The notes under the pieces were generated by a model that was not told the origin of the DNA, ran no database searches, and saw only the letters and a program-made list of their open reading frames with translations. From positions 1-16,320 of the forward strand of contig ONEU01000013.1 in assembly GCA_900316925.1 (NCBI GenBank): a stretch of 16,320 nucleotides of DNA. The letters run 5' to 3'. The position numbers and the translations under genes are program-made. Shown here piece by piece: positions 1-7,349 of this stretch (position 1 is its first letter; each line of letters opens with the position of its first letter). The stretch comes from an uncultured Eubacteriales bacterium (GTDB lineage Bacteria > Bacillota > Clostridia > Oscillospirales > Acutalibacteraceae).

Positions 1-3000
1 GCCGCTTCTACAGCCGTTGCCACACAGCTCAGAATTTATGATGCAAACGGTAACGACATCAGTGATAACCCGATCATCTATCTGGATACCTCTGAAGCAG
101 CCGGTGAAGACAGCGTTTACCACAATGTCAGAAAGACCATCAAGGTGGTAGCCAGCAACGATAACGGTGTTGCGGTGAAGGACGAGATCCGTTTCTTCGG
201 AGAAGCAGGCGCAACCGATAATATCGGCGTGATCTGCCCCGAAAGCGGCACCGAGAAGATCACTGCCACCATCTTCGGCGGCTACTGGGAGACCAACGAT
301 TCCGGCAAAAAGGAATGGAAGGCTAAGAAATCCGGCACGACACACCTCTATTTCACTACCAAGAGCGGTGAGGTCTATCGTTCCGTGACCGTCATCACCT
401 ACAACCCTGCAACGGATATGAAGGTGTATATCAATTCCAAGAAGAACCAGCTTGATCTGAATGATTACAATCTTGCCAACGCTTGCAGCGTCATGGCAAT
501 CGCCAACCATAAGTATCAGTTCCTGGCTGATAAAGTTCCCACGAACTCCACCGACGAATTTGAGTGGCACGTTTACGAGGGCGACTACAACGGCGAAGAG
601 GACGTGACTCCCAAGGCAACCAGAAAAGCTGAGATCACCTCCAGCGGTCTGTTCACCCCGAAATCAAACGGAACCGTTACCATCGTGGCAAAGTATAAGG
701 CCACAGAGACGACCCCCAGAGATTACAACCTGGGTGATAAGATCACCATGGGCCGTGACGAGCAGGGCAAGGCAAAGGTCGTCACCCTGACGAACTACAA
801 GAATGTACCGAAGTACATCCATGTTACCATCGTCAAGGAAAACCCTGCCAAGAAGCTCAAGATCACCAATGCTCCGAGTGCTATGGAGATCGGTGATACC
901 TTCCAGTTCAAGTACAATGCAACCCCGACCTATACCGGCACCGGCTATGAGACGGGTGCAACCGATACCTTTACCTGGAAGTCCAGCAACCCGCAGGTAG
1001 CTACGGTTGATGAGAAGGGTCTTGTCACCGCCGTCGGCAAGGGCGATACCAAGATCACCATCTTTGCCGAGAATGAGAACGTTTTTGCAGAAGTTGATCT
1101 GAAGGTGCTGACAAAGGCTACCTCCATTTCCTTCCCGGTCAAGACGATTTCCACCAGAGTCGGCGTCTCCACCACGCTGAAAGCCATCATGGCACCTGTT
1201 ACTGCCGATGAAGAGATCGTCTGGAGCTCCTCCGACACCTCCATCGCTACTGTGAAGTCCGGCGTTACCGGCGAATTTACCAACGAGCAGACCGGTATCA
1301 TCACCGGTGTGAAGACCGGTACCGTTATCATTACCGCCAAGGCAAAGAACTCCGGCGTTGAGGCAAAGATCACCTGTAACGTCGCTAAGAAGATTGATTC
1401 AACCGATATCAAGCTCTCTACCCAGGACGGTAACGAGATCATTGAGATTTTCAACGGCTCCGTGATTTCCGTATTCGACCAGAAGAAGATCACCATCAAT
1501 GGCTCACTCGTTGCAGCCGACGGCACCGCTCCGGATGATTACCTAAACTGGAAGGTTCTCGGCAACGGCGAGAACAACGGCGACTATGTCACGATTGATT
1601 CCCAGACAAAGGATTCGATCACCCTCACCGGCTTTGCAAGAGGTCAGGTCACCGTACAGGCAATCTCCAATGCAAACCCGAACCTGAAGAAGTCCTTCAC
1701 TCTGAAGGTTCTGAAGAAGGCTACCAAGGGCAAAATCATTGATAATGCCACCGGCAGCTCCACCTTCCACAAGTACATGAATGTCGGCACGACCATGTCA
1801 CTCGGCGGTGATATCACCATCGAGAGCAACCAGCCCTACGACCATGATGATACCGTCAAATACTGGAAATCCAGTAACGAGGATGTCTTCAAGATCGACA
1901 ACAGCGGTAACCTGAAGGCAGTCGGCAACGGTTCCTCCGTCATCACCATGTACACCGCATCCGGTTATTCTCTGTCCACCTCTCTGACAGCCTTCACCAC
2001 CTCCAGCGTGATGATCAAGAATGTGACCATCCAGGCAGGCGGCGATCTCCCCAGAGCAGAGGTTGCTCTCGGCAGGGACAATACCGCCTCCAAGGTACTC
2101 ACCGCAGCGGTGAAGAACGAGAGAGATGTAGCCGTCACTGACGTAGCACTCACCTGGTCCATCGACAACGAAGATGTCGCCACCATCGACGATAACGGTA
2201 AGATCACCGCTCGTTCCATCGGTCAGGCAATCGTTACCGTCAAGTCCGGCAACAAGTCTGATTCCTGTATTCTTTACGTTACCTATCCCATGTCCAACTC
2301 CAACGTCTCTATGGGCAACGTGCTGTACTCTCCCTATGTGACCAGCTACGAGCCTGAGGTTTCCGTGTACTCCTCCACCGGCGTTCTGTTGGAGAGAGAT
2401 GTTGACTATACTCTCGAATATACCAATAATACCACTGTCGGCCAGACAGCAACCGTAACCGCCACCGGTATCGGCTTCTACACCGGATCCATCTCCAGGA
2501 CATTCCGCATTATGCCGAGACCGATGAACGATCCCGAAGTAACGGTTGACGCCATCGCTAACCAGAAGCTTACCGCAAACAACAAGGTCAGCGGCATTAC
2601 CCCCACTGTACACGTTGTACAGCTTGGTTCTCCCCTGGTAAAGGACGTTGACTACACCGTAACCTATGCCAACAATAAGGCAGTAGGCGAAGGCATCGTC
2701 ACCATTACCGGTAAGGGCAATTACACCGGCAAAGCCATTGCATATTTCAGCATTTACTGTAACCATGACGGCACAAAGACCGAAACCGTCAAGAAGAAAG
2801 CCACTTGTGTTGAAACAGGTCTTGCTTCCGTGAAGTGTGACATCTGTGGCAACACCACCGATAAAGTGCTTTCACTTGTTGAACACACCTTCGTCAAGAC
2901 CAAGACAGTTGCTCCCACCTACACAGAAGACGGCTACACTCTGTATACCTGCTCCGTATGTAAGGAAACAGAGGAGAGAGATCCTGTTGCCGCTCTGGAG

Positions 3001-4599
3001 AGAGTAGAGATCAGGTTCTGCAACATCGAGCTTGACAAGACTCACTTTACCGCCAACGGTACTGCACAGGTTCCGAAGATGAAGCTGAGCTATAAGGGCA
3101 AGCAGCTGGTTGAGAACACCGATTATACCCTGTCCTATTCCAACAAGGACAGCAAGGCAGCCGGCGTCTACACCATCAAGGTTGTGGGCAAGAATGGCTT
3201 CAAGGGCACCCTGTCCTATGCTTATGACATTTTACCTGTTGCAAGCACCATCAGCCTCAACAAGACATCCGCAACATTGACAGCAGATGAGATCATTACG
3301 CTGATTCCCACCACAGGACCGGAGGATGCCGTATCCACCCTGAAGTGGACCAGCTCCAACGCAACCGTCGCAAAGGTTGATGCAAAGGGCAATGTAACCG
3401 CTCTAAAGGCCGGCACCGCAACGATCACCGCTGCATCCGGCACCGCAAAAGCAACCTGCACAATCACTGTAAAGGCTGCTGCCTTCCACAACATTTCTGC
3501 TATCTCAGCAGATACTGTGAAGCTCGGCGAGAGCGTGAAGGTATTCTGCAATGCAGAGAGCGCTACCGCACCTTATCAGTATGCAGTATTCTACAAGGTC
3601 ACCGGAACAACCACCTGGACCTGCATACAGAGCTTCAAGGCAAACACTACTGTTTCAGTCACTCCGAAGAGAGCCGTATCCTATGATATCCGCGTGAAGG
3701 CAAAGGATGCCAGCGGCAAGGTTGCCAATAAGGACTTCAGCGTTGATGTCGTGAAGGCACTCACCAATGATTCCTTCATTTCAGCTGACAGCGCCGTTCA
3801 GGGCAGGTCCATTTTTGTCAAGGGCGTTGCTTCCGGCGGAACTGCTCCCTACGAGTTTGCGGTATTCTACAAGAGAACTGACAGCTCCAGCTGGACCTGT
3901 GTCCAGAAGTACGGCAGCAACCAGGGCGTTGAGGTCACACCGAAGACCGCCACAACCTATAACGTCAGAGTAAAGGCCAAGGATGCTGACGGCACCGTGA
4001 AGGACAAGAACTTCAAGATCACCATCACTGCACCGGCAGCTCTGAAGAACACCTCTACACTGTCCAAAACCACCATCACCAAGGGTCAGAGCGTGACCGT
4101 GAATGCTTCCGCAACCGGCGGCACAGCTCCGTATCAGTACGCTGTATATTACAAGAAGTCCACCACTTCTGCCTGGTCAACCGCAAGGGGCTTTGCAATC
4201 GGCACTTCTATCCCTGTCACCCCGAAGAACAGCGGCACCTATAACATCTGCGTAAAGGTGAAGGATGCAAAGGGTAAGGTTACCAAGAAGACACTCAACG
4301 TAAACGTTCAGCCCGACTTTACCAACACCTCAACCATTTCCGCAACCACCATCACCAAAGGTAGCACCGTTACTGTAAAGGCATCCGCATCCGGCGGTAC
4401 AGCTCCTTATCAGTATGCTGTTTGGTACAAGAGAAGCTCTGTATCCAAGTGGCAGAAGGGTCAGGATTACAGCACCAATACGACTGTCAGAATCAAGCCC
4501 AATTACGCTACAAAGTACACCGTCCGTGTAAATGCCAAGGATCAGAAAGGCAACGTGGTAAAGAAAGACTTTACCGTTACGGTCAAAGCTGCAACCTGA
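1..4599 (+). CDS. Giant secreted Ig-like repeat surface protein, 5' end outside window
   Basis: The frame is open from base 1 to TGA at 4597-4599, so at least 1532 residues are present and the N-terminus, including any signal peptide, is missing. The product is a mosaic of extracellular modules. Big_2-type Ig-like domains (hallmark W.SS...VAtVd..G.vtAv..G...It) lie near 846-1110, 1117-1392, 1760-2010, 2020-2286 and 3241-3474. Three modules with the pattern DYTv.Y.NN...G...vtG.G.YtG lie near 2290-2511, 2530-2755 and 3000-3237. A cysteine module with two CxxC pairs lies near 2758-2965, and four tandem C-terminal domains follow from 3484. There is no LPXTG motif, SLH domain or C-terminal membrane segment, and the protein ends ..VTVKAAT, so any anchor must be in the missing N-terminal part. 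It probably serves in adhesion or as surface scaffold; the exact role is unknown. Codons are strongly biased to ATC, ACC, AAC, AAG and GGC, which suggests high expression. Confidence 0.9.
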   Translation, partial: AASTAVATQLRIYDANGNDISDNPIIYLDTSEAAGEDSVYHNVRKTIKVVASNDNGVAVKDEIRFFGEAGATDNIGVICPESGTEKITATIFGGYWETNDSGKKEWKAKKSGTTHLYFTTKSGEVYRSVTVITYNPATDMKVYINSKKNQLDLNDYNLANACSVMAIANHKYQFLADKVPTNSTDEFEWHVYEGDYNGEEDVTPKATRKAEITSSGLFTPKSNGTVTIVAKYKATETTPRDYNLGDKITMGRDEQGKAKVVTLTNYKNVPKYIHVTIVKENPAKKLKITNAPSAMEIGDTFQFKYNATPTYTGTGYETGATDTFTWKSSNPQVATVDEKGLVTAVGKGDTKITIFAENENVFAEVDLKVLTKATSISFPVKTISTRVGVSTTLKAIMAPVTADEEIVWSSSDTSIATVKSGVTGEFTNEQTGIITGVKTGTVIITAKAKNSGVEAKITCNVAKKIDSTDIKLSTQDGNEIIEIFNGSVISVFDQKKITINGSLVAADGTAPDDYLNWKVLGNGENNGDYVTIDSQTKDSITLTGFARGQVTVQAISNANPNLKKSFTLKVLKKATKGKIIDNATGSSTFHKYMNVGTTMSLGGDITIESNQPYDHDDTVKYWKSSNEDVFKIDNSGNLKAVGNGSSVITMYTASGYSLSTSLTAFTTSSVMIKNVTIQAGGDLPRAEVALGRDNTASKVLTAAVKNERDVAVTDVALTWSIDNEDVATIDDNGKITARSIGQAIVTVKSGNKSDSCILYVTYPMSNSNVSMGNVLYSPYVTSYEPEVSVYSSTGVLLERDVDYTLEYTNNTTVGQTATVTATGIGFYTGSISRTFRIMPRPMNDPEVTVDAIANQKLTANNKVSGITPTVHVVQLGSPLVKDVDYTVTYANNKAVGEGIVTITGKGNYTGKAIAYFSIYCNHDGTKTETVKKKATCVETGLASVKCDICGNTTDKVLSLVEHTFVKTKTVAPTYTEDGYTLYTCSVCKETEERDPVAALERVEIRFCNIELDKTHFTANGTAQVPKMKLSYKGKQLVENTDYTLSYSNKDSKAAGVYTIKVVGKNGFKGTLSYAYDILPVASTISLNKTSATLTADEIITLIPTTGPEDAVSTLKWTSSNATVAKVDAKGNVTALKAGTATITAASGTAKATCTITVKAAAFHNISAISADTVKLGESVKVFCNAESATAPYQYAVFYKVTGTTTWTCIQSFKANTTVSVTPKRAVSYDIRVKAKDASGKVANKDFSVDVVKALTNDSFISADSAVQGRSIFVKGVASGGTAPYEFAVFYKRTDSSSWTCVQKYGSNQGVEVTPKTATTYNVRVKAKDADGTVKDKNFKITITAPAALKNTSTLSKTTITKGQSVTVNASATGGTAPYQYAVYYKKSTTSAWSTARGFAIGTSIPVTPKNSGTYNICVKVKDAKGKVTKKTLNVNVQPDFTNTSTISATTITKGSTVTVKASASGGTAPYQYAVWYKRSSVSKWQKGQDYSTNTTVRIKPNYATKYTVRVNAKDQKGNVVKKDFTVTVKAAT
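3484..4593 (+). repeat. Four tandem ~92-94-residue C-terminal domains in the surface protein
   Basis: Units start at about 3484, 3760, 4042 and 4318, so spacings are 276, 282 and 276 bp. Each protein unit opens with N.S.ISA/TTI.KG, then a core with (G)GTAPYQYAV.YK......W, then V.VTPK....Y..RVKAKDA.GKV..K.F.V.V. Units 2-4 carry a GGTAPY motif, whereas unit 1 has SATAPY. Unit 1 keeps a Cys in FCNAES, and units 1 and 2 share WTC in the core. The copies differ at many DNA positions, so they are old protein-level duplications rather than a recent DNA expansion. They look like a beta-sandwich surface module. I do not assign a Pfam name with confidence. Confidence 0.85.
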
Positions 4600-4620
4600 T
4601 CGAACGCACCAGATTAAGAC

Positions 4621-4654
4621 AAAAACCGGCAGGAGATTTCTCCTGTCGGTTTTT
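4621..4654. terminator. Bidirectional terminator between surface-protein gene and sigK
   Basis: Arms of 16 bases at 4621-4636 and 4639-4654 pair with a single G/T mismatch. The arms begin with AAAAACCG and end with CGGTTTTT, so a T-run follows the stem on both strands. The hairpin lies between convergent genes whose stop codons are only 54 bp apart, and the sigK stop (minus strand, 4654-4656) touches its edge. A two-base loop is tight, so the innermost pairs probably open. Confidence 0.85.
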
Positions 4655-5349
4655 CATTTCCCGCTTCTTTCATAACAGCGTCGCAGCTTGAGCAGCGCCT
4701 TTTTCTCGATTCTCGACACATAGGAACGCGAGATCCTGAGTTTCTCTGCGACCTCACGCTGGGGGAGGGGCTTTCTGTGATCCAGACCGTATCGCATCCG
4801 GATAATAAGCGCTTCACGCGGTGTCAGGGCTTCCCGGATGTACCCTGACAGCTTTTCGACCTTGAGCTTGGTATCCAGCTCGTCCACGATGGTATCCTCC
4901 ACCGCCATCATGTCACTCAGCGTCAGGGAATTACCGTCCGCATCGGAGTCGATCTCCTCATTCATGGAAATATCCAGGGCATTTTTCTTGGTACCGCGGA
5001 AATACATCAGAATCTCATTCTCGATACACCGTGAGGCATAGCTCGAGAGCTTGATACTTTTCTCATCATTGAACGTGTTGATAGCCTTGATCAGCCCGAT
5101 CGTCCCGATGGACACCAGATCATCGGGATCGGCGCCGGTGTGATAGTATTTTTTCACAATATGCGCCACCAGCCTGAGATTATGCTCCACCAGTTGATTT
5201 CTTGCGGAAAGATCCCCGCGGCTGCTCTGCCGGAGCAGCTCCTGTTCCTGCTTGTCAGACAGCGGCTTCGGAAACGCCCCGGCCCCCTTGACATGAAGGA
5301 TGAAGAGGAACGAGAGCTTTGTCAGGATACCCGCTATAATTGCCCACAC
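4654..5349 (-). CDS. sigK: RNA polymerase sporulation sigma factor sigma-K (pro-sigma-K)
   Basis: The 231-residue product is a complete sigma-70-family factor of the sporulation SigE/SigK branch. The first ~20 residues (MWAIIAGILTKLSFLFILHV) are hydrophobic, like the pro-peptide removed by the SpoIVFB protease in Bacillus. AFPKPLS then aligns with AFPQPLS of B. subtilis SigK. Region 2 (about 50-120) holds EHNLRLVAHIVKKY, DLVSIGTIGLIKAI and SYASRCIENEILMYFR. Region 4 (about 178-227) holds the HTH, LRISRSYVSRIEKKAL. In the family this factor directs late mother-cell transcription, including coat and cortex genes. The gene is uninterrupted, with no skin-type element. The start is GTG at 5347-5349, chosen because GAGGTGA (plus-strand 5356-5362) sits 6 bases upstream. 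The same SD lies in a hairpin. SigE would be the main alternative, but the AFPKPLS stretch and C-terminal HTH fit SigK better. Confidence 0.93.
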   Translation of the reverse strand: MWAIIAGILTKLSFLFILHVKGAGAFPKPLSDKQEQELLRQSSRGDLSARNQLVEHNLRLVAHIVKKYYHTGADPDDLVSIGTIGLIKAINTFNDEKSIKLSSYASRCIENEILMYFRGTKKNALDISMNEEIDSDADGNSLTLSDMMAVEDTIVDELDTKLKVEKLSGYIREALTPREALIIRMRYGLDHRKPLPQREVAEKLRISRSYVSRIEKKALLKLRRCYERSGK

Positions 5350-5350
5350 G

Positions 5351-5372
5351 ACACATCACCTCAATGATGTGT
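5351..5372 (-). promoter_or_regulatory. Hairpin presenting the sigK Shine-Dalgarno
   Basis: In the minus-strand leader, ACACATCA and TGATGTGT form a perfect 8-bp stem around a 6-base loop, TTGAGG. The loop holds the first part of the SD (GAGG) and the 3' arm covers the rest. The stem ends one base before the GTG start. Just upstream is CATACA, resembling the -10 of SigE-type promoters (consensus CATACAnT), but I see no convincing -35, so the promoter is not called. The hairpin itself is directly visible. Any regulatory role is inferred. Confidence 0.5.
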
Positions 5373-5396
5373 ATGCAGTGCAAAAACGCATCATCA

Positions 5397-5440
5397 CAAA
5401 AAATACCCGATTTCTCTGTATCAACAGGGAGATCGGGTAT
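5397..5440 (-). terminator. Rho-independent terminator of hisH-hisF
   Basis: Arms at 5403-5419 and 5424-5440 pair over 17 positions with two mismatches. On the minus strand the GC-rich stem ending TCGGGTAT runs directly into a T-run (plus-strand A-run at 5397-5403). It begins about 18 bases after the hisF stop, which fits termination of the his transcript before sigK. Confidence 0.85.
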
Positions 5441-5458
5441 CATACTATTATTCAGAAC

Positions 5459-6223
5459 TCAGGTTTTTCGCACGGAGATCCCCCGTGATTCCAGATACTG
5501 TTTCAGCTCGCCAATAGAAATCTCGCCGAAATGGAACAAGGAAGCGGCGAGCACAGCATCGGCCTTTCCGTCTGTAAAGGCGTCATAGAAATGCTCCAGT
5601 TTACCCGCACCGCCGGAAGCGATCACGGGAATCCCCACGTTTTCCGAAACAGCCCTGGTCAGCCCCAGATCATAGCCATTTTTCACGCCGTCGCAGTCCA
5701 TACTGGTCAGCAGAATCTCACCGGCGCCGCGCTTTTCGGCTTCCACCGCCCATTTTACTGCATCAATACCGGTATTGATACGTCCGCCGTGGATGTAAAC
5801 GTCCCAACCGCTGGCATCATCACGCCGTTTGGCGTCAATGGCAGTAACCACACATTGACTGCCGAATTTATAGGCCGCCTCATTGATGATTTCCGGACGC
5901 TTGATCGCCGCCGAGTTCACGGAAACCTTGTCAGCACCGGCCCGCAGGATTGCCGTGAAATCATCCACCGTGCGGATACCTCCGCCAACGGTAAAGGGGA
6001 TGAAAACGCTGTCCGCCACAGCTCTGACGATATCCACCATGATGTTGCGTGCATCGCTGGACGCGGTAATATCCAACAGCACAAGCTCATCGGCACCTTC
6101 CCGGTCATAGAGCTTCGCACATTCTACCGGATCACCGGCATCCCGCAGGTTTACAAAGCTCGTCCCCTTGACCACACGGCCGTCCTTGACATCCAGGCAA
6201 GGAATCATTCTCTTTGCATACAT
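5459..6223 (-). CDS. hisF: Imidazole glycerol phosphate synthase cyclase subunit HisF
   Basis: The 254-residue product is a (beta/alpha)8 barrel of normal family length. It takes ammonia from HisH and converts PRFAR into imidazole glycerol phosphate and AICAR, in histidine and purine metabolism in the cytoplasm. Both catalytic aspartates are at the classical positions: D11 in MIPCLDVKDGRVVKG and D130 in TAIDAKR. Phosphate-binding loops FTVGGGIR (near residue 80) and IASGGAG (C-terminal half) are intact. The ATG at 6221-6223 is preferred over the in-frame GTG at 6230-6232, because GGGAGGTGA lies 5-8 bases before the ATG and overlaps that GTG, and because the family starts M(L/Y)AKR(I/M)IPCLDV. 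It lies 5 bases after the hisH stop and so is probably translationally coupled to it. Confidence 0.97.
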   Translation of the reverse strand: MYAKRMIPCLDVKDGRVVKGTSFVNLRDAGDPVECAKLYDREGADELVLLDITASSDARNIMVDIVRAVADSVFIPFTVGGGIRTVDDFTAILRAGADKVSVNSAAIKRPEIINEAAYKFGSQCVVTAIDAKRRDDASGWDVYIHGGRINTGIDAVKWAVEAEKRGAGEILLTSMDCDGVKNGYDLGLTRAVSENVGIPVIASGGAGKLEHFYDAFTDGKADAVLAASLFHFGEISIGELKQYLESRGISVRKT

Positions 6224-6228
6224 GGCGC

Positions 6229-6846
6229 TCACCTCCCGGAAATATCCACGAAATTCTGTAAAAGCTGCAGGCCGACCCTGCCGCTTTTTTCGGGGTGGAA
6301 CTGGGTTGCATAGATGTTATCCTGATGCACCGAAGCGTCGATCTCCACACCGTAGCTTGTTCTGGCCGCCACAATGGACGGATCATCTGCCTTGAGATAA
6401 TACGAATGAACGAAATACACATAGGGTTCACCTGTCACACCCCTGAACAGACCATCCTGTTCCGTGATGGCGAGGGAATTCCAACCCATGTGAGGGATTT
6501 TAAGCGTACCGTTCTGGTTCGGGATACGGGTGATACTGCCCTTGAGCAGTCCGAGTCCCTTGACACCGGGGCTTTCCTCACTGCCGTCAAACAGAAGCTG
6601 CAGTCCCAGACAGATTCCCAGCAGCGGTTTCCCGGTTCTGATGAATTCCAGAACCGCATCCGTCGCACCGGATTGATTCATGCAATCCATGGCATCCGCA
6701 AAAGAGCCGACTCCCGGAAGAATCGCACCGTCTGCCTGGAGCAGCTCCTGTTTATTGTTTGTAATCACACTATCACAGCCGATAAAATGCAGTGCTTTGA
6801 CCACGCTCTGCAAATTTCCGGCGCCGTAATCAATCACAGCGATCAT
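6229..6846 (-). CDS. hisH: Imidazole glycerol phosphate synthase glutaminase subunit HisH
   Basis: The 205-residue class I glutamine amidotransferase hydrolyses glutamine and channels ammonia to HisF. The nucleophile C79 is in LLGICLGLQLLF, the catalytic pair H184 and E186 is in TQFHPEKS, and the oxyanion-loop motif PGVGSF is near residue 44. It opens with MIAVIDYGAGN, the usual family start, so ATG at 6844-6846 is chosen. An in-frame TTG at 6853-6855 is also possible, because the AGAAG stretch is better spaced for it. The gene is first in a two-gene operon with hisF. No other his genes are in the window, so the rest of the pathway would have to lie elsewhere. All catalytic residues are present. 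Confidence 0.96.
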   Translation of the reverse strand: MIAVIDYGAGNLQSVVKALHFIGCDSVITNNKQELLQADGAILPGVGSFADAMDCMNQSGATDAVLEFIRTGKPLLGICLGLQLLFDGSEESPGVKGLGLLKGSITRIPNQNGTLKIPHMGWNSLAITEQDGLFRGVTGEPYVYFVHSYYLKADDPSIVAARTSYGVEIDASVHQDNIYATQFHPEKSGRVGLQLLQNFVDISGR

Positions 6847-6879
6847 AATTATCAACCCATTTCTTCTTTGAATACCCCT

Positions 6880-6908
6880 ATCTTACCATAATAATTGTCA
6901 AGAATCAA
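6880..6908 (-). promoter_or_regulatory. Sigma-A-type promoter of hisHF
   Basis: On the minus strand, TTGATT (plus 6903-6908) and TAAGAT (plus 6880-6885) are exactly 17 bases apart, about 35 bases upstream of hisH. A perfect TTGACA also lies inside the spacer, but no -10 is suitably placed for it. There is no obvious attenuator or T-box in the short leader. Confidence 0.55.
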
Positions 6909-6923
6909 TAACAAAATCAATTT

Positions 6924-7020
6924 TGACCTGCCAGTTACCAGGGAAAACCTTTTTCTGGCGAAAAAAAGGTTTTCCCCGGCCCCCTTTCCAAAATTCGCTG
7001 CGAGAAAAAACTTACCGCAA
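6924..7020. repeat. Intergenic hairpin repeat, copy 1
   Basis: This 97-bp unit matches 7111-7205 with a period of 187 bp. It starts TGACC..CAGTTACCAGGGAAAA and contains an imperfect stem (GGGAAAACCTTTTT pairing with AAAAAAAGGTTTTCCC around CTGGCG). It then reads CCCCTTTCCAAAATTCGCTG and ends near CTTACCGCAA. There is no T-run directly after the stem, so it is not an ordinary terminator. The style resembles small non-coding hairpin repeats scattered in clostridial intergenic DNA. That resemblance is from memory and untested. Confidence 0.8.
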
Positions 7021-7110
7021 TTGGTAAACACTTACTTCTCATCGTTGTTGACAAAGCATTCGCATGAACTTTCAGGCAAGGATTTTTTAAGATGGATTTC
7101 CGTGCACTTA

Positions 7111-7205
7111 TGACCCTTCAGTTACCAGGGAAAATCTTTTCTGGCGAAAAAAGTATTTTCTCAGACCCCTTTCCAAAATTCGCTGAGGGAAATAACTTGC
7201 AGCAA
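7111..7205. repeat. Intergenic hairpin repeat, copy 2
   Basis: This 95-bp unit parallels copy 1, with shared blocks CAGTTACCAGGGAAAA, CTGGCGAAAAAA and CCCCTTTCCAAAATTCGCTG. The stem has changed on both sides: left arm AAAACC became AAAATC and right arm GGTTTT became GTATTTT. A C-G pair is therefore replaced by T-A plus a one-base bulge. Weaker similarity continues about 25 bases past both copies. Confidence 0.8.
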
Positions 7206-7349
7206 AATGCCACAAATTCATTCTCACAACCATAAAAGGCTATTTGAAACAGAAAAGCTCCGGTACCTGTTTCTTCCAGAATAATGAAATACGAAAAAAA
7301 CTGATAATTTCCGCAATTCCTGCCATACTAAAACAGGGAGATGACGCAG

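Larger units (their letters stand above)
6909..7349. other. Non-coding gap between hisH and the transporter operon
   Basis: Apart from the two hairpin repeats, this gap has AT-rich filler at 7021-7110 and 7206-7349. The short open frames here run through the repeats, have no SD and show no family resemblance, so no gene is called. A TTGACA at about 7049 has no matching -10, and no convincing promoter is visible for the genes starting at 7350. Confidence 0.5.

Noticed and set aside
1798..2766. Long (322-codon) minus-strand frame opposite the surface protein
   Set aside because: It is a shadow of a GC-biased, repeat-rich coding frame. The composition is Gly/Val/Asp-rich with no SD, and the + strand frame is clearly the real one.
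5531..6313. 260-codon + strand frame opposite hisF
   Set aside because: hisF on the other strand has both catalytic Asp residues and all family motifs. The opposite frame shows no domain and no SD.
6895..7113. 72-codon + strand frame through hairpin repeat copy 1
   Set aside because: It has no SD, runs through a non-coding repeat, and its counterpart in copy 2 is not in an equivalent open frame. It is likely spurious.
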